The translations under genes were made by a program, and so were the position numbers. Below the pieces are notes generated by a model. It was not told the origin of the DNA. It did not search any database and saw only the letters and a list, made by a program, of their open reading frames with translations. This document shows positions 34,510 to 44,044 of a DNA stretch of 64,000 nucleotides, piece by piece; positions within the stretch are counted from its first letter, which is position 1, and each line of letters starts with the position of its first letter. The stretch lies in NCBI RefSeq assembly GCF_002077135.1, contig NZ_LDOS01000002.1:2009865-2073864 (forward strand), read 5' to 3'. The DNA is from Metallibacterium scheffleri (lineage in GTDB: Bacteria > Pseudomonadota > Gammaproteobacteria > Xanthomonadales > Rhodanobacteraceae).

Positions 34510-34970
34510 TGGTCCGCAGCATGCTCGAGCAGATCGTCAACTATCGTCCATTGACGCCCGGCCTTGCCAGTTCGGGACAACCCGACGCAGTGGAATGCGC
34601 CGCCATCGCCGCCGCGGGCTACCAGCTGGTCGTCAATCTCGGCCTGCATGGCACCGAGTACGCACTGCCCGACGAGGCTGGCACGGTGCGCGCTCTGGGC
34701 ATGGATTACGCGCAAATCCCGGTGGTGTTCGGCACGCCGAAACACGACGATCTGCGCAGGTTTTTCGCCGTGATGGATGCACATCGCGACTGCAGGATCT
34801 GGGTGCATTGCGCGGCCAACAAGCGCGCGTCGGTGTTCGTGGGCCTGTGGCTGCACCTGCGCTGCGGCGTACCGGTCGCCACGGCTTTCGCGCCGCAGCG
34901 GGACATCTGGCAGCCCGATGCGGTATGGGCGCGCTTCATCGCCGATGCGCTCGGCCCGCCGCACGGCTGA
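34509..34970 (+). CDS. protein tyrosine phosphatase-like protein with CX4R loop
   Basis: A 153-residue protein whose start overlaps the glycosyltransferase stop (TGATG), so the two are translationally coupled. It resembles the small DSP/DUF442-type phosphatase-like family: ASSGQPDAVECAAIAAAGY near the N-terminus and the active-site-like loop WVHCAANKRASVF (Cys101, Arg106). The loop spaces Cys and Arg by four residues instead of five. A role in controlling or editing the glucan pathway is inference from coupling. Confidence 0.7.
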   Translation: MVRSMLEQIVNYRPLTPGLASSGQPDAVECAAIAAAGYQLVVNLGLHGTEYALPDEAGTVRALGMDYAQIPVVFGTPKHDDLRRFFAVMDAHRDCRIWVHCAANKRASVFVGLWLHLRCGVPVATAFAPQRDIWQPDAVWARFIADALGPPHG

Positions 34971-34997
34971 AGCCTACCGTGCGCAACGACACCGGCG

Positions 34998-35003
34998 TAG
35001 CAT
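34998..35003 (+). promoter_or_regulatory. possible -10 hexamer TAGCAT before the GST gene
   Basis: TAGCAT lies 30 bases before the GST start in the 63-base gap after the phosphatase-like gene. No convincing -35. Supported mainly by the recurrence of this hexamer near starts in the window. Confidence 0.3.
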
Positions 35004-35033
35004 GCCCACGCCATCCCTGCGGAGCGCAGCACC

Positions 35034-35651
35034 ATGACCACGCCCGGACTGACCTTCTACACCAACCCCAAATCGCGCGGCCGCATCGTGCGCTGGATGC
35101 TGGAGGAAACCGGCGCGCCCTACGCCACCGAAGTTCTCGAATACGGCACCAGCATGAAGGCCGCGCCGTATCTGGCGATCAATCCGATGGGCAAGGTGCC
35201 GGCCATCCGTCACGGCGACACCGTGGTCACCGAATGCGCCGCCATCTGCGCCTACCTGGCCGATGCGTTTCCGCAGGCCGGTCTGGCGCCGCCTGCGCAC
35301 AGCGCCGCGCGCGGCCCCTACTACCGCTGGCTGTTCTTCGCCGCCGGTCCGCTGGAAGCGGCGTGGACCAACCAGGCGCTGGGGGTGACCGTGCCCGAGG
35401 AGCGCGCGGCCATGGTCGGTTACGGCTCCTTCGAGCGCGTACTCGACGTGCTGGAAGGCGCGATCGGCGCGCGCGAATACCTCGTCGACGACCGCTTCAG
35501 CGCGGCCGATGTCTACGTCGGTTCGCAACTCGGCTTCGGCATGCAGTTCGGCATGATCGACAAGCGCCCCACCTTCGCGCGCTACTGGGCCGCGTTGGAA
35601 GCGCGGCCCGCCAAGCAGCGCGCCGATCAACTCGATGGCGCGATGACGTGA
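35034..35651 (+). CDS. glutathione S-transferase family protein
   Basis: A 205-residue GST. The N-terminal thioredoxin-like domain has [18 protein letters not shown] (catalytic Ser/Asn region) and NPMGKVPAI with the conserved cis-Pro, followed by [12 protein letters not shown]; the C-terminal helical domain has the hydrophobic-core Asp in [12 protein letters not shown]. It conjugates or reduces unknown electrophiles with glutathione. GGAG lies about nine bases before the ATG. Nothing nearby indicates a specific substrate. Confidence 0.9.
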   Translation: MTTPGLTFYTNPKSRGRIVRWMLEETGAPYATEVLEYGTSMKAAPYLAINPMGKVPAIRHGDTVVTECAAICAYLADAFPQAGLAPPAHSAARGPYYRWLFFAAGPLEAAWTNQALGVTVPEERAAMVGYGSFERVLDVLEGAIGAREYLVDDRFSAADVYVGSQLGFGMQFGMIDKRPTFARYWAALEARPAKQRADQLDGAMT

Positions 35652-35742
35652 TCGGCCGCGGTGAACTTTGGCTGCGACTCAGGGTCTGCGAAAATCAGGA
35701 CTGGCTGCTGCGGGTGTGACCACGCGCGAGAACCTCCATCCC

Positions 35743-36681
35743 ATGGCTGCCGGCAGCGCCATGCACCAGGCTGGCGCCAGGTTGCGACGCGGTCGTGCCG
35801 GTCGTGCCGGTCGTGCCTGGGCGCTGGCCGGCTGGCTGTCACTGCTGATGGCGTTGGTCCCGGCCGCCGCCGCATCCGCGCCGCAGCTATCCGGCACACG
35901 CCTGTTGTGGGCAGGCCCGGATGCCAGCCGGCCCGCATCGATCCCGGGCAAGGATTACCGCATCGAGCCGATACAGGCGCGCGATGCCGCGGGTGCGGTG
36001 ATCGGCGTGCCCGCGTTTGCGCTGGATGTTTATCTGGGTGCGCCGGATCTGGGCTGGGACAGCGTCAAGCTTGCCAAGCTGCCGGTGGTGCCGGGAACCA
36101 TTCCGGCCGCTGTGCGCAAACGCATCAGCCTGATCTACAGCACCGATCGTGGTTGGCTGGCCGTGCCACGCGGGTGGCGGCCCCGGCGAGTGGCCGACGG
36201 AATGGATGGAACCTCTGCCCTGCTCTATTCCGCATCCGGTGGCTTCGATCACGGCTGGCTTTCGCTGGAGGTGATTCCCGTCTGTCAGGTGTGCGTATGG
36301 GATCAGACCAACGGCTTCATTCCGGCGGCTTACAAACTCGTGGGCCGCGCGGATGGCTTCACGCAGGTCGATCCGCCCGTGCGTTGGCTGGTACCCAAGC
36401 CCTTGTCCCTGCGCCACCCCACGCCCTGCGTCGCGGAATTGCGCTATCGCATGCCCGGCTCGGGCATGAGCATCCGCCAGACCGTGCAGATGATCGTCCC
36501 CAAGGTCGGCTACGCGCCTTCCTCGCGCAGCATCCATGTGGCCATGCCGCCAGGCGATGGCGCGCTCGCGCGCTATCTCGCGCGGCAGTTCCTCACGCTC
36601 ACGCCCCAACCGCACTCCTGCATGCTGGGGCATGGCACAGCGACCACGGCGTCGGCTACAGCTCGCGCAGCGCCACGCTGA
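35743..36681 (+). CDS. exported protein of unknown function
   Basis: A protein of 312 residues from the ATG at 35743 (35761 is also possible). The N-terminus is Arg-rich with three GRA repeats, then a hydrophobic segment ending AAAASA, so it should be exported. The mature part contains DRGWLAVPRGWRPR, WLSLEVIPVCQVC (two close Cys) and SLRHPTPCVAELRYRMPGSG, a beta-rich pattern without a catalytic motif I recognise. The 3' end overlaps the convergent permease gene by 26 bases. Confidence 0.65.
   Translation: MAAGSAMHQAGARLRRGRAGRAGRAWALAGWLSLLMALVPAAAASAPQLSGTRLLWAGPDASRPASIPGKDYRIEPIQARDAAGAVIGVPAFALDVYLGAPDLGWDSVKLAKLPVVPGTIPAAVRKRISLIYSTDRGWLAVPRGWRPRRVADGMDGTSALLYSASGGFDHGWLSLEVIPVCQVCVWDQTNGFIPAAYKLVGRADGFTQVDPPVRWLVPKPLSLRHPTPCVAELRYRMPGSGMSIRQTVQMIVPKVGYAPSSRSIHVAMPPGDGALARYLARQFLTLTPQPHSCMLGHGTATTASATARAAPR
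35791..35817 (+). repeat. three 9-bp tandem repeats in a signal sequence
   Basis: GGTCGTGCC is repeated three times exactly, encoding Gly-Arg-Ala three times in the positively charged n-region of the exported protein. Such a tract can change in copy number by slippage. Confidence 0.7.
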
Positions 36682-37960
36682 CCGGCACGCGCGCGGCGCG
36701 CAGCGCGGGGAAGATGCCGCCGATGAAGCCGATCGCCAGCGCCCACTTCAGGCCCTGCACCAGCAGCGCTGGACTCACGTGGAACTGGAACACCACCTGG
36801 CTGAAATCCGCGCCCAGGGTGGACACCGTATAGCCGTTGAACAGCCCCCAGGCGATGGCGCCGCCGAGCACGCCGCCGAGCAGCGCCAGCAGCAGCGTCT
36901 CCAGCAGCACCGCCAGCACCACCGGCAGGCCGCCGAAACCCAGCGCGCGCAGGGTGGCGATCTCGCGACCGCGCGCGCTGACCGCCGCGTACATGGTGTT
37001 GAGCGCGCCGAAGATCGCACCCAGCGCCATGATCACGCCGACGCTGATGCCGACGACGCGGATCACCCGGGTCACGCCCTCGGACTGCGCGGCGTAGTAG
37101 GCACGCGTGGTCTGCACCATCACGTGCAGTTGCGGATTGGACAGCAACGCGGCCTTGAGCATGGCGAAATCGGCGGGCCTGGCCAGGCGCACGATCACCG
37201 ATGAGAATCCGCCGCGGCGGTAGGCACTGGCCACGGTATCGGCATCGGCCCACAGCTCGGAATCATGCGCATCGCCAGCCTTGAACACGCCGACCACTTT
37301 CCACGGCTGGCTGCCGAGGCGCACGCTATCGCCCAGCTTCACACCGGAAAACTCGCGCTCGGCACCGCTGCCGACCACCAGTTCGCGCAGGCCGGGCGTG
37401 AACCAGCGCCCCTGGATCAGCTTGACCTTGCCATGCGCCGCGCGCGCCAGCGGGCCGACGCCGCGCAGCTCGACATTGGCGTCACTGCTGCTGCCGCGCT
37501 TGGGCAGATTGGCCACGACGACGAGCTCGGGCGAGGTCAGTGGCACGCCCCGGGCGTCGCGCGCGATGCCTGGCGCCTGCGCGATCAGCGTCACCTCGCC
37601 GCGCGTGAGTCCCGATGCGAGTTCGCCGGTGGAACCGGCGCGCAGCACGATGGCGGTGTCGCTGCTGCCAGTGGCGCGCAGCGTCTGCGCCAGCCCGCCG
37701 CCCATGGCCAGCAGCGCCACCAGCACGCCGACCACGCCGGCGATGCCGACCAGGATCACCGAGCTGGCGCCGATGCGTTGCGGCAGCGTGCTCAGACCCA
37801 TGCGCGCCACCGCCAGCGCCTGACGGCCGCGCCGCGTCAGCAGCATGGCGCCGGCACCGACTGCGACCAGGATCAACAGCAGCCACCACGGCGACCTGAT
37901 CCACAGATACAGGCCCAGCAGCAGGGCCAGCCATGTCGCGGCATTGATCAGAAAGCGCAT
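36656..37960 (-). CDS. ABC transporter permease, FtsX/MacB type (second of pair)
   Basis: A 434-residue permease with an N-terminal helix pair, a large periplasmic domain (about 90-300) and three C-terminal helices with SARGREIATLRALGFGG, the cytoplasmic coupling segment typical of FtsX/MacB permeases. The chosen ATG has a strong GAGGAGA ribosome site; it begins 10 bases after the preceding permease stop. It is the last gene of the operon adaptor-ATPase-permease-permease. Confidence 0.9.
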   Translation of the reverse strand: MRFLINAATWLALLLGLYLWIRSPWWLLLILVAVGAGAMLLTRRGRQALAVARMGLSTLPQRIGASSVILVGIAGVVGVLVALLAMGGGLAQTLRATGSSDTAIVLRAGSTGELASGLTRGEVTLIAQAPGIARDARGVPLTSPELVVVANLPKRGSSSDANVELRGVGPLARAAHGKVKLIQGRWFTPGLRELVVGSGAEREFSGVKLGDSVRLGSQPWKVVGVFKAGDAHDSELWADADTVASAYRRGGFSSVIVRLARPADFAMLKAALLSNPQLHVMVQTTRAYYAAQSEGVTRVIRVVGISVGVIMALGAIFGALNTMYAAVSARGREIATLRALGFGGLPVVLAVLLETLLLALLGGVLGGAIAWGLFNGYTVSTLGADFSQVVFQFHVSPALLVQGLKWALAIGFIGGIFPALRAARVPVSVALREL

Positions 37961-37970
37961 GGTGATCTCC

Positions 37971-39134
37971 TCAGCGTCCGGCCAGCGCATCGACGATTTG
38001 CAGACGCATGCCGCGCAGCGCCGGCAGTGCACCCACCAGCAGACCGATGATCACCATCAGGCCCAGTGCCACGCCCCAACTGTGCAGCCCCAGCGGCGGC
38101 AGCGGCAGGGCGCCGCCGCTGGCAGCGCTGACCATCGGCGTCAGCAGCATCGCCAGGCCCATGCCCAGCACGCCACCGAGCACGATCAGCAGCACCGATT
38201 CGGCCAGCACCAGCGCCAGCACGGTGCGATCCTGGAAGCCCAGTGTCTTCAGCACCGCGAGTTCCGGGATGCGCTCGCGCACCGCCTGCGCCATCGTGTT
38301 GCCGGTCAGCAGCAGCAGGGTGAAGAACACCGCCGCCATGATGCCGCCCGCGATCAAACCGATGTCGCCGATCTGCTTGGCGAACGACGCCTGGAACGCC
38401 TGTTCGGTCTGCGTCCTGGTTTCGTGGTCCGAGTTGCGGCTGAGCGCATCGATGGCCTGCGCCACGCGATCAGAGTCCGCCGGATTGGCCAGATTGACCA
38501 CGTACCAGCCGACCAGGTTCTTCATGTAGGCGTTGCCCTCGTCGAAGTATTTCCAGTGGAACAGGAACTGCTGCTCAACCGCCTTCAACTTGGGGTTCGC
38601 GGTGGTGAAGATGCCGACGATCTGGAAATTCCAGTCATTGCTGCCATTGGTGCGCGGAAAGATGCCGGCGATCAGCGGCACGCGCTGACCCAGCTTCCAG
38701 CCAAACTGTTTCGCCAGCGCCGCGCCCACCACCGCGCCATCGCGCGTGTCGGCGAAGGCCTTGGCCTGCGCTGGCGGCAATTCATAGCGATCATGGAACA
38801 GGCCGAGATAATTCGTGCTGATCGCGAAGTTGGGGAAAAACGGCGTCGGGTGCTGGTAATAGCCGCCGAACCAGTTGGCCCAGGCAACCTGCTTGACGCC
38901 GGGCACGCGCTCGATGGACGTGAGCAGCGAGATCGGCAAGGGCTGCGTGATCGACAGCTTGGAGCTGACGATCATGCGCCCCGAGCCGGCCAGTTGATCG
39001 CCGGCATCGAACGCCGTGCGCACCGCGTCGAGCATGCCGAACAGCAAAAATGCCGTGAGCACCGAGAACAGCGTGAACAGCGTGCGCGCCTTGCGCCGCC
39101 ACAGTGCCGCCCAGACCAGCGAGAAGTATTTCAT
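37971..39134 (-). CDS. ABC transporter permease, FtsX/MacB type (first of pair)
   Basis: A 387-residue permease with one N-terminal helix (about 18-35), a periplasmic MacB-like domain and three C-terminal helices containing RERIPELAVLKTLGFQD, the coupling helix. It presumably forms a heterodimer with the permease encoded next. The two proteins are similar in layout but not near-identical. It lies 11 bases after the ATPase gene. Confidence 0.9.
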   Translation of the reverse strand: MKYFSLVWAALWRRKARTLFTLFSVLTAFLLFGMLDAVRTAFDAGDQLAGSGRMIVSSKLSITQPLPISLLTSIERVPGVKQVAWANWFGGYYQHPTPFFPNFAISTNYLGLFHDRYELPPAQAKAFADTRDGAVVGAALAKQFGWKLGQRVPLIAGIFPRTNGSNDWNFQIVGIFTTANPKLKAVEQQFLFHWKYFDEGNAYMKNLVGWYVVNLANPADSDRVAQAIDALSRNSDHETRTQTEQAFQASFAKQIGDIGLIAGGIMAAVFFTLLLLTGNTMAQAVRERIPELAVLKTLGFQDRTVLALVLAESVLLIVLGGVLGMGLAMLLTPMVSAASGGALPLPPLGLHSWGVALGLMVIIGLLVGALPALRGMRLQIVDALAGR

Positions 39135-39145
39135 CGCGCCACTCC

Positions 39146-39865
<720 letters not shown>

Positions 39866-39869
39866 GGCC

Positions 39870-41108
39870 TCACTCCTGCGCCGCCGTGGCGACGCGCACC
39901 GTTGCGCCCGCGCGCAGATTTGCGCCAGGCTGGATCACTACCTGCTCGCCGGCCGCCAGCGCGCCATCGACCTGGCGCAGGTCGCCCAGACTGGCCAGCA
40001 CCCGCACCGGCACGCGCTCGATACGCGCATCGCGCACGCGCCACACGGCCTTGCCGGACGCCGTATCGATCAGTGCGGCGGCCGGGATCAGCACGCCCTG
40101 CGGCACCGCGCTGGGGGCCACCGCACGCTCGAGAAAATTCACCCGCACGCCCATGTCCGGCAGGATGCGCGGGCTTTTCTGCAGCAGCGCCACGCGCACC
40201 TTGACCGTGGCCTTGGCCTTGTCGGCGGTGGGCACGATGGCGATCACCCGCGCGGGGATGCGCCAGTCGGGATACGCGTCCAGCACCGCCTCGGCGGGCT
40301 GGCCGGCATGCACGCGGTGGATATAGGACTCGTTGACGTCGACGTCGACCTCCAGCGAGTTCATGTCGACGATGGTGGCCACGCCGGTGCGGGTGAAGCC
40401 ACCGCCGGCGGACAGCGGCGAGACGATCTCGCCGACCTGCGCGGCCTTGTCGGTGATCACCCCGGCGAAGGGCGCGCGCACGAAGGTGTAGTCGTAATTG
40501 ACCTCGGCCACCCGGCGCTGCGCGGCGGCCACCGCGATCTGCTCGCGCGCATCGGCCAGTGCGGCCTCGGCGCTGGACGCGCTGGCCACGGCCTGATCCA
40601 GCGATTGCCTGGATGCCAGACCCTTGTCCACCAGCGTGCGCTCGCGGTGCAGGGTGATGCGCGCCAGCGTGGCGTTGGCCTGGTATTGGCCCAGCGCGGC
40701 GCGCGCGGCGGCCTCGTTGGCACGCGCCAGAGCGAGTTGCGCCTTGGCCTGGCTGTCGTCCAGACGCGCCAGCAGTTGCCCGGCCTGCACGTGCTCGCCC
40801 TCCTCGACGTGCACTTCGGTCAGGCGGCCGGTGATCTGCGCCGACACCGTGGCCTCGCGCCGCGCGGTGACGTAGCCGGTGGCCTGCAGCACCGAGCCCG
40901 AACCCGCCGCGCTGGCCGGCGCCTGCACCGTCGCCACCTGTACCTGCGGCGCGCGCGCGGCACGCCAGACCAGCGCGCCAGCGAGCAGCGCCACGAGCAC
41001 GATCAGCGCTGCCACGAGCCACGGCCAGCGCCGCCGCGGCGCGGGCAGATCGCGATCGGCGCGCTCGATGCGCAATTGCTGCAGCAGATCCTGCGGGCTT
41101 TGGCTCAT
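39870..41108 (-). CDS. membrane fusion protein (HlyD/MacA-like adaptor)
   Basis: A protein of 412 residues from the ATG at 41108 (a GTG four codons earlier is possible). It has a cytoplasmic N-terminus, one membrane helix (about 28-45), a split biotinyl-lipoyl-like hairpin with a central coiled coil (about 95-190, ALARANEAAARAAL and SAEAALADAREQ), and a beta-barrel domain. It would bridge the inner-membrane ABC pump to an outer-membrane channel; no TolC gene is present. It is the first gene of the operon, preceded by overlapping palindromes at 41186-41213. Confidence 0.9.
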   Translation of the reverse strand: MSQSPQDLLQQLRIERADRDLPAPRRRWPWLVAALIVLVALLAGALVWRAARAPQVQVATVQAPASAAGSGSVLQATGYVTARREATVSAQITGRLTEVHVEEGEHVQAGQLLARLDDSQAKAQLALARANEAAARAALGQYQANATLARITLHRERTLVDKGLASRQSLDQAVASASSAEAALADAREQIAVAAAQRRVAEVNYDYTFVRAPFAGVITDKAAQVGEIVSPLSAGGGFTRTGVATIVDMNSLEVDVDVNESYIHRVHAGQPAEAVLDAYPDWRIPARVIAIVPTADKAKATVKVRVALLQKSPRILPDMGVRVNFLERAVAPSAVPQGVLIPAAALIDTASGKAVWRVRDARIERVPVRVLASLGDLRQVDGALAAGEQVVIQPGANLRAGATVRVATAAQE

Positions 41109-41185
41109 GGTGTTCGACACTCGGCGACGATGTCGCGGACAGTGGCCAGCTTGACGTGAGCGCAGCGTAGACGGAACGCGCGCCG

Positions 41186-41213
41186 GTCAGTCATCGCGAC
41201 TGACAGCTGTCAG
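41186..41213 (-). promoter_or_regulatory. overlapping palindromic operator upstream of the adaptor operon
   Basis: GTCAGTC-N5-GACTGAC (41186-41204) overlaps the perfect 14-bp palindrome CTGACAGCTGTCAG (41200-41213), giving three CTGAC/GTCAG half-sites. It lies about 80-105 bases before the adaptor ATG. The core TGAC-N4-GTCA recurs upstream of the linked regulator operon at 45046-45057. Likely binding site for the LuxR-type regulator encoded next door (inference). Confidence 0.6.
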
Positions 41214-41280
41214 CCGGGTGATGCGCGGTTGAGACAGTGACGGAACTCGGAACATAGCGCTGCATGGGATCGCACCATCC

Positions 41281-41388
41281 TCGTCATCCCCGCGCAGCAA
41301 CGTCATCCCCGAGTGGTTGCGTCGGGGACGAGGATCCAGCAGCGTTAGCGCACGTTGCGCTGGATACCCGCATGCGCGGGCATGACGA
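41281..41388. repeat. dispersed hairpin repeat, copy 1
   Basis: The ends are inverted: TCGTCATCCCCGCGCA on the left, TGCGCGGGCATGACGA on the right. Inside is a 7-bp hairpin TCCCCGA/TCGGGGA (41306-41328). A longer copy with the same hairpin is at 51799-51948. These are CATTCCCGCG/GGGGATCCAG-type intergenic repeats common in GC-rich proteobacteria. Confidence 0.75.
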
Positions 41389-41426
41389 CGTGGGGGCTGC
41401 CCACGACCGGAATCCAGCCTCTCAGC

Positions 41427-42029
41427 TCACAACCAGCCCTTCTGCCGCGCCAGCCGGTAGGCCTCGATGCGGTTGCTCACGCCGAGCTTGCCGATGGCCT
41501 CCGACAGATAATTGCGCACCGTGCCGTGGGTCAGGTTGAGGCGCTGCGCGATTTCGCTGGCGGCCACGCCCTCGCCCGCCAGGCGCAGCACCTGGCGCTC
41601 GCGGTCGCTGAGCGGGTCGGCCTCGCTCCATGCCTCGATCGCCAGTTGCGGATCGATGGCGCGGCCGCCGCGCTGCACGCTGCGCAGTGCCTCGGCCAGT
41701 TTCTCGGCGGGGGCGTCCTTCAGCAGATAGCCGGCCACGCCAGCGTCCAGCGCACGGCGCAGGAATCCGGCGCGCGCGAAGGTGGTGACGATGACGACCT
41801 TCACTGGCAATGCGTGGCGCTGCACGCGCTGCGCCAGTTCCAGCCCGGTGAGGCCGGGCATCTCGATGTCGGTGACCAGCACGTCGGGCTTGAGGCGCTG
41901 CAGTTCGCGCCAGGCCGCCTCGCCGTCGCCGGCGCGGCCGACGACTTCGATATCGGATTCCATGTTGAGCAGCGCGGCCAGCGCGCCCAGCACCAGCGAC
42001 TGATCCTCGGCCAGCAGCACGCGCATCAT
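41427..42029 (-). CDS. LuxR/NarL-family response regulator
   Basis: A 200-residue regulator with an N-terminal receiver domain, phosphoacceptor Asp54 in LVTDIEMPG, Thr83 and Lys104 (YLLKD). The C-terminal LuxR-type HTH is LSDRERQVLRLAGEGVAASEIA then TVRNYLSEAIGKLGV. It overlaps the kinase stop (ATGA). It is the output of the two-component system in this operon and is proposed to bind the TGAC-N4-GTCA motifs seen upstream of this operon and of the MacAB-like operon. Confidence 0.94.
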   Translation of the reverse strand: MMRVLLAEDQSLVLGALAALLNMESDIEVVGRAGDGEAAWRELQRLKPDVLVTDIEMPGLTGLELAQRVQRHALPVKVVIVTTFARAGFLRRALDAGVAGYLLKDAPAEKLAEALRSVQRGGRAIDPQLAIEAWSEADPLSDRERQVLRLAGEGVAASEIAQRLNLTHGTVRNYLSEAIGKLGVSNRIEAYRLARQKGWL

Positions 42030-43249
42030 CGGCCACGCCCCGCCACCGCGCCGCTCATGGCTGCGGCCGGGATGGTAGCCGCGTCCGCCGGCGCGTCCGC
42101 GGGCACGTCGATGCCGATCAGCCGCGCCACCGGCGCCAGCGGCAGTTCGGCGCACAGGCGCGTGCCGCAGCCGGTGGGCGCGTCGATGCTCAGCGCGCCG
42201 CCCAGCACGGTCAGGCGTTCGCGCATGCCGGCCAGGCCGTTGCCCTCGCGCAGCACGCCGCCGCGGCCGTCGTCGCCGATGCACAGGCGCGCCCGCGCGG
42301 CGTCCTGCTCGAGGTGAATCACCACCCGCGTCGCCTGCGCGTGGCGCAGCACGTTGGTGGCGGCCTCGCGCAACACCATGGCCAGCGCGGCATCCTGCGC
42401 CTCGGGCAGATTGGTGGCATGGATGCGGTTGTCCACGTGCACGCCGGCGGTTTCCAGCAACAGCCGCGCACTGGCCAGCTCGGCCATCAGCCGCGGCGCG
42501 CGCAGGCCGCTGACCGCGGCGCGCACCTCGGCCAGCGCTGCACGCGCCACGCGCTCGACCTCGCGCATCTCGCGTCCCGCCGCGATGGCGTCGCGCTCGA
42601 CCAGGCGCGCGGCCAGCTCGCTCTTCAGCGCCACCAGCGACAGCGTGTGCCCGAGCAGATCGTGCAGGTCGCGGCCGATGCGCTCGCGCTCGGCGCTGGC
42701 GCCGAGGCGGCGCACCTCGTCGTGGCTCAGGCGCAGGCGCGCGTCGCTGACGCCCTTGGCGCGGTACATCAGGTTCATGCCGCCCACGGCCAGTGCCCAG
42801 AACGTCACGCTGAGCGTGTTCGGCCAGCTCCAGCCCAGCCACTGCGCTTCGGCCATGAACGCCGCCACCATCAGCACCATCACCAGCACACCGACCCGCG
42901 TGCTGCGAAAGGCGAAGGCAGCGAACACGCAGGCGTAGATGATGTAGACCATCGCCCCCCAGTTGAGCGGCGCCAGCACGAAACCCAGCGCCGCCAGTGC
43001 CGGCACGTAGCGCCAGGTCGCCCGCGCCGGCACACTGTAGGCGCGCAGGTAGAACCACAGAAACAGCGCATAGCCCAACGCAGTCGCCGGCAGCCAGTCG
43101 TGCAGCGGCGTGCCGCTGAGCAGGGGCACGGCGATGATCCAGAAGCTCCAGACCAGATTGATCAGCGCGAAACGCCAGCGGCGCGTGCGCCTGTCCGCCA
43201 TGCCGGAACGGGCCAGCACGGAATCCGGGGCGATGGAGAGCAGCGACAT
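42026..43249 (-). CDS. sensor histidine kinase, HisKA_3 (DesK-like) family
   Basis: A 407-residue membrane kinase with five or so hydrophobic segments between residues 28 and 163 and no large periplasmic domain, so it probably senses a membrane or intramembrane signal. The dimerisation/phosphorylation helix has His196 in GRDLHDLLGHTLS, and the ATP-binding domain ends with GDDGRGG and GNGLAGMRERL. The pair with the LuxR-type regulator and the adjacent ABC exporter resembles envelope- or drug-sensing systems. The ligand is unknown. Confidence 0.93.
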   Translation of the reverse strand: MSLLSIAPDSVLARSGMADRRTRRWRFALINLVWSFWIIAVPLLSGTPLHDWLPATALGYALFLWFYLRAYSVPARATWRYVPALAALGFVLAPLNWGAMVYIIYACVFAAFAFRSTRVGVLVMVLMVAAFMAEAQWLGWSWPNTLSVTFWALAVGGMNLMYRAKGVSDARLRLSHDEVRRLGASAERERIGRDLHDLLGHTLSLVALKSELAARLVERDAIAAGREMREVERVARAALAEVRAAVSGLRAPRLMAELASARLLLETAGVHVDNRIHATNLPEAQDAALAMVLREAATNVLRHAQATRVVIHLEQDAARARLCIGDDGRGGVLREGNGLAGMRERLTVLGGALSIDAPTGCGTRLCAELPLAPVARLIGIDVPADAPADAATIPAAAMSGAVAGRGR

Positions 43250-43282
43250 GTCATGACCCTCGCGTGGACGGCGCCAGCCGCC

Positions 43283-44044
43283 TCAACCGCTGCGCCGCAG
43301 TCTACGCACGGCCAGCGCGAAAAACACCGCCGTGAACAGCAGCAGCGCCGCGATCGGCGGCCACGCCGGTGCCCGCGCCATGCCCACCGCGCGCAGGCTG
43401 AGCTCGCCCAGATACCAGGCCGGCCACAGCGGCGCGATCTGTTGCAGCAGATGCGGCATCGCGTTCATCGGCACCCACAACCCGGACAGGAACGACATCG
43501 GCAGGTAGATGAGGTTGGCCAGCGCCGGCGCCGCCTGCGCGCTGGCGCGGCTGCCGATCAGCAGGCCGATGGCGCAAAACGGCAGCGCGCCCAGCAGCAT
43601 CGCGCCGAGCAGCCCCAGCCATTGCAGCGGCGCCAGGCGCACCGCGCCGACCGTAACCGCCAGCGCGGCCAGGATCACGAAGATCAGCAGCGCGAACAGC
43701 AGCGCCATCACCATCTTCGCGGCCAGATACGCGCCCGGCGGCACCGGCAGCGCGCGCTTCAGCATCAGCAGGCCGCGCTCGCGATCCACCGCCACGCCGA
43801 TGCCGAAGCCGAACAGCCCCGGCGACATCACCCCGAACGCGGCCATGCTGCCCAGCACGTACACCGCCTGCTGCGCATTCTTGCCGGCGAAGACCACGCC
43901 GAACAGCAGGTAGAACATCGCCGGGAACACCAGCATCGGCAGCGCCGCGCCGGGCATGCGCAGCACGCGCAGGAATTCGTACCACGCGTCCATGGCGTAG
44001 ATGCGCGCGAGGCGCGGCAGTGGCATGGCTTCGACGGCGTTCAT
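43283..44044 (-). CDS. ABC-2 type transporter permease
   Basis: A 253-residue integral membrane protein with six hydrophobic segments and the ABC-2 layout (RVLRMPGAALPMLVFPAMFY near the start, then PMSFLSGLWVPMNAMP). Its ATG overlaps the ATPase stop (ATGA). It exports an unknown substrate, perhaps a peptide antibiotic, lipid or drug. The kinase and regulator genes follow 33 bases later in the same operon. Confidence 0.9.
   Translation of the reverse strand: MNAVEAMPLPRLARIYAMDAWYEFLRVLRMPGAALPMLVFPAMFYLLFGVVFAGKNAQQAVYVLGSMAAFGVMSPGLFGFGIGVAVDRERGLLMLKRALPVPPGAYLAAKMVMALLFALLIFVILAALAVTVGAVRLAPLQWLGLLGAMLLGALPFCAIGLLIGSRASAQAAPALANLIYLPMSFLSGLWVPMNAMPHLLQQIAPLWPAWYLGELSLRAVGMARAPAWPPIAALLLFTAVFFALAVRRLRRSG

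Larger units (their letters stand above)
41121..41426. other. intergenic region between regulator gene and adaptor operon
   Basis: These 306 bases hold no gene. They contain the palindromic operator (41186-41213) and one copy of the dispersed hairpin repeat (41281-41388), which separates the end of the response-regulator gene from the start of the export operon. Confidence 0.7.
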
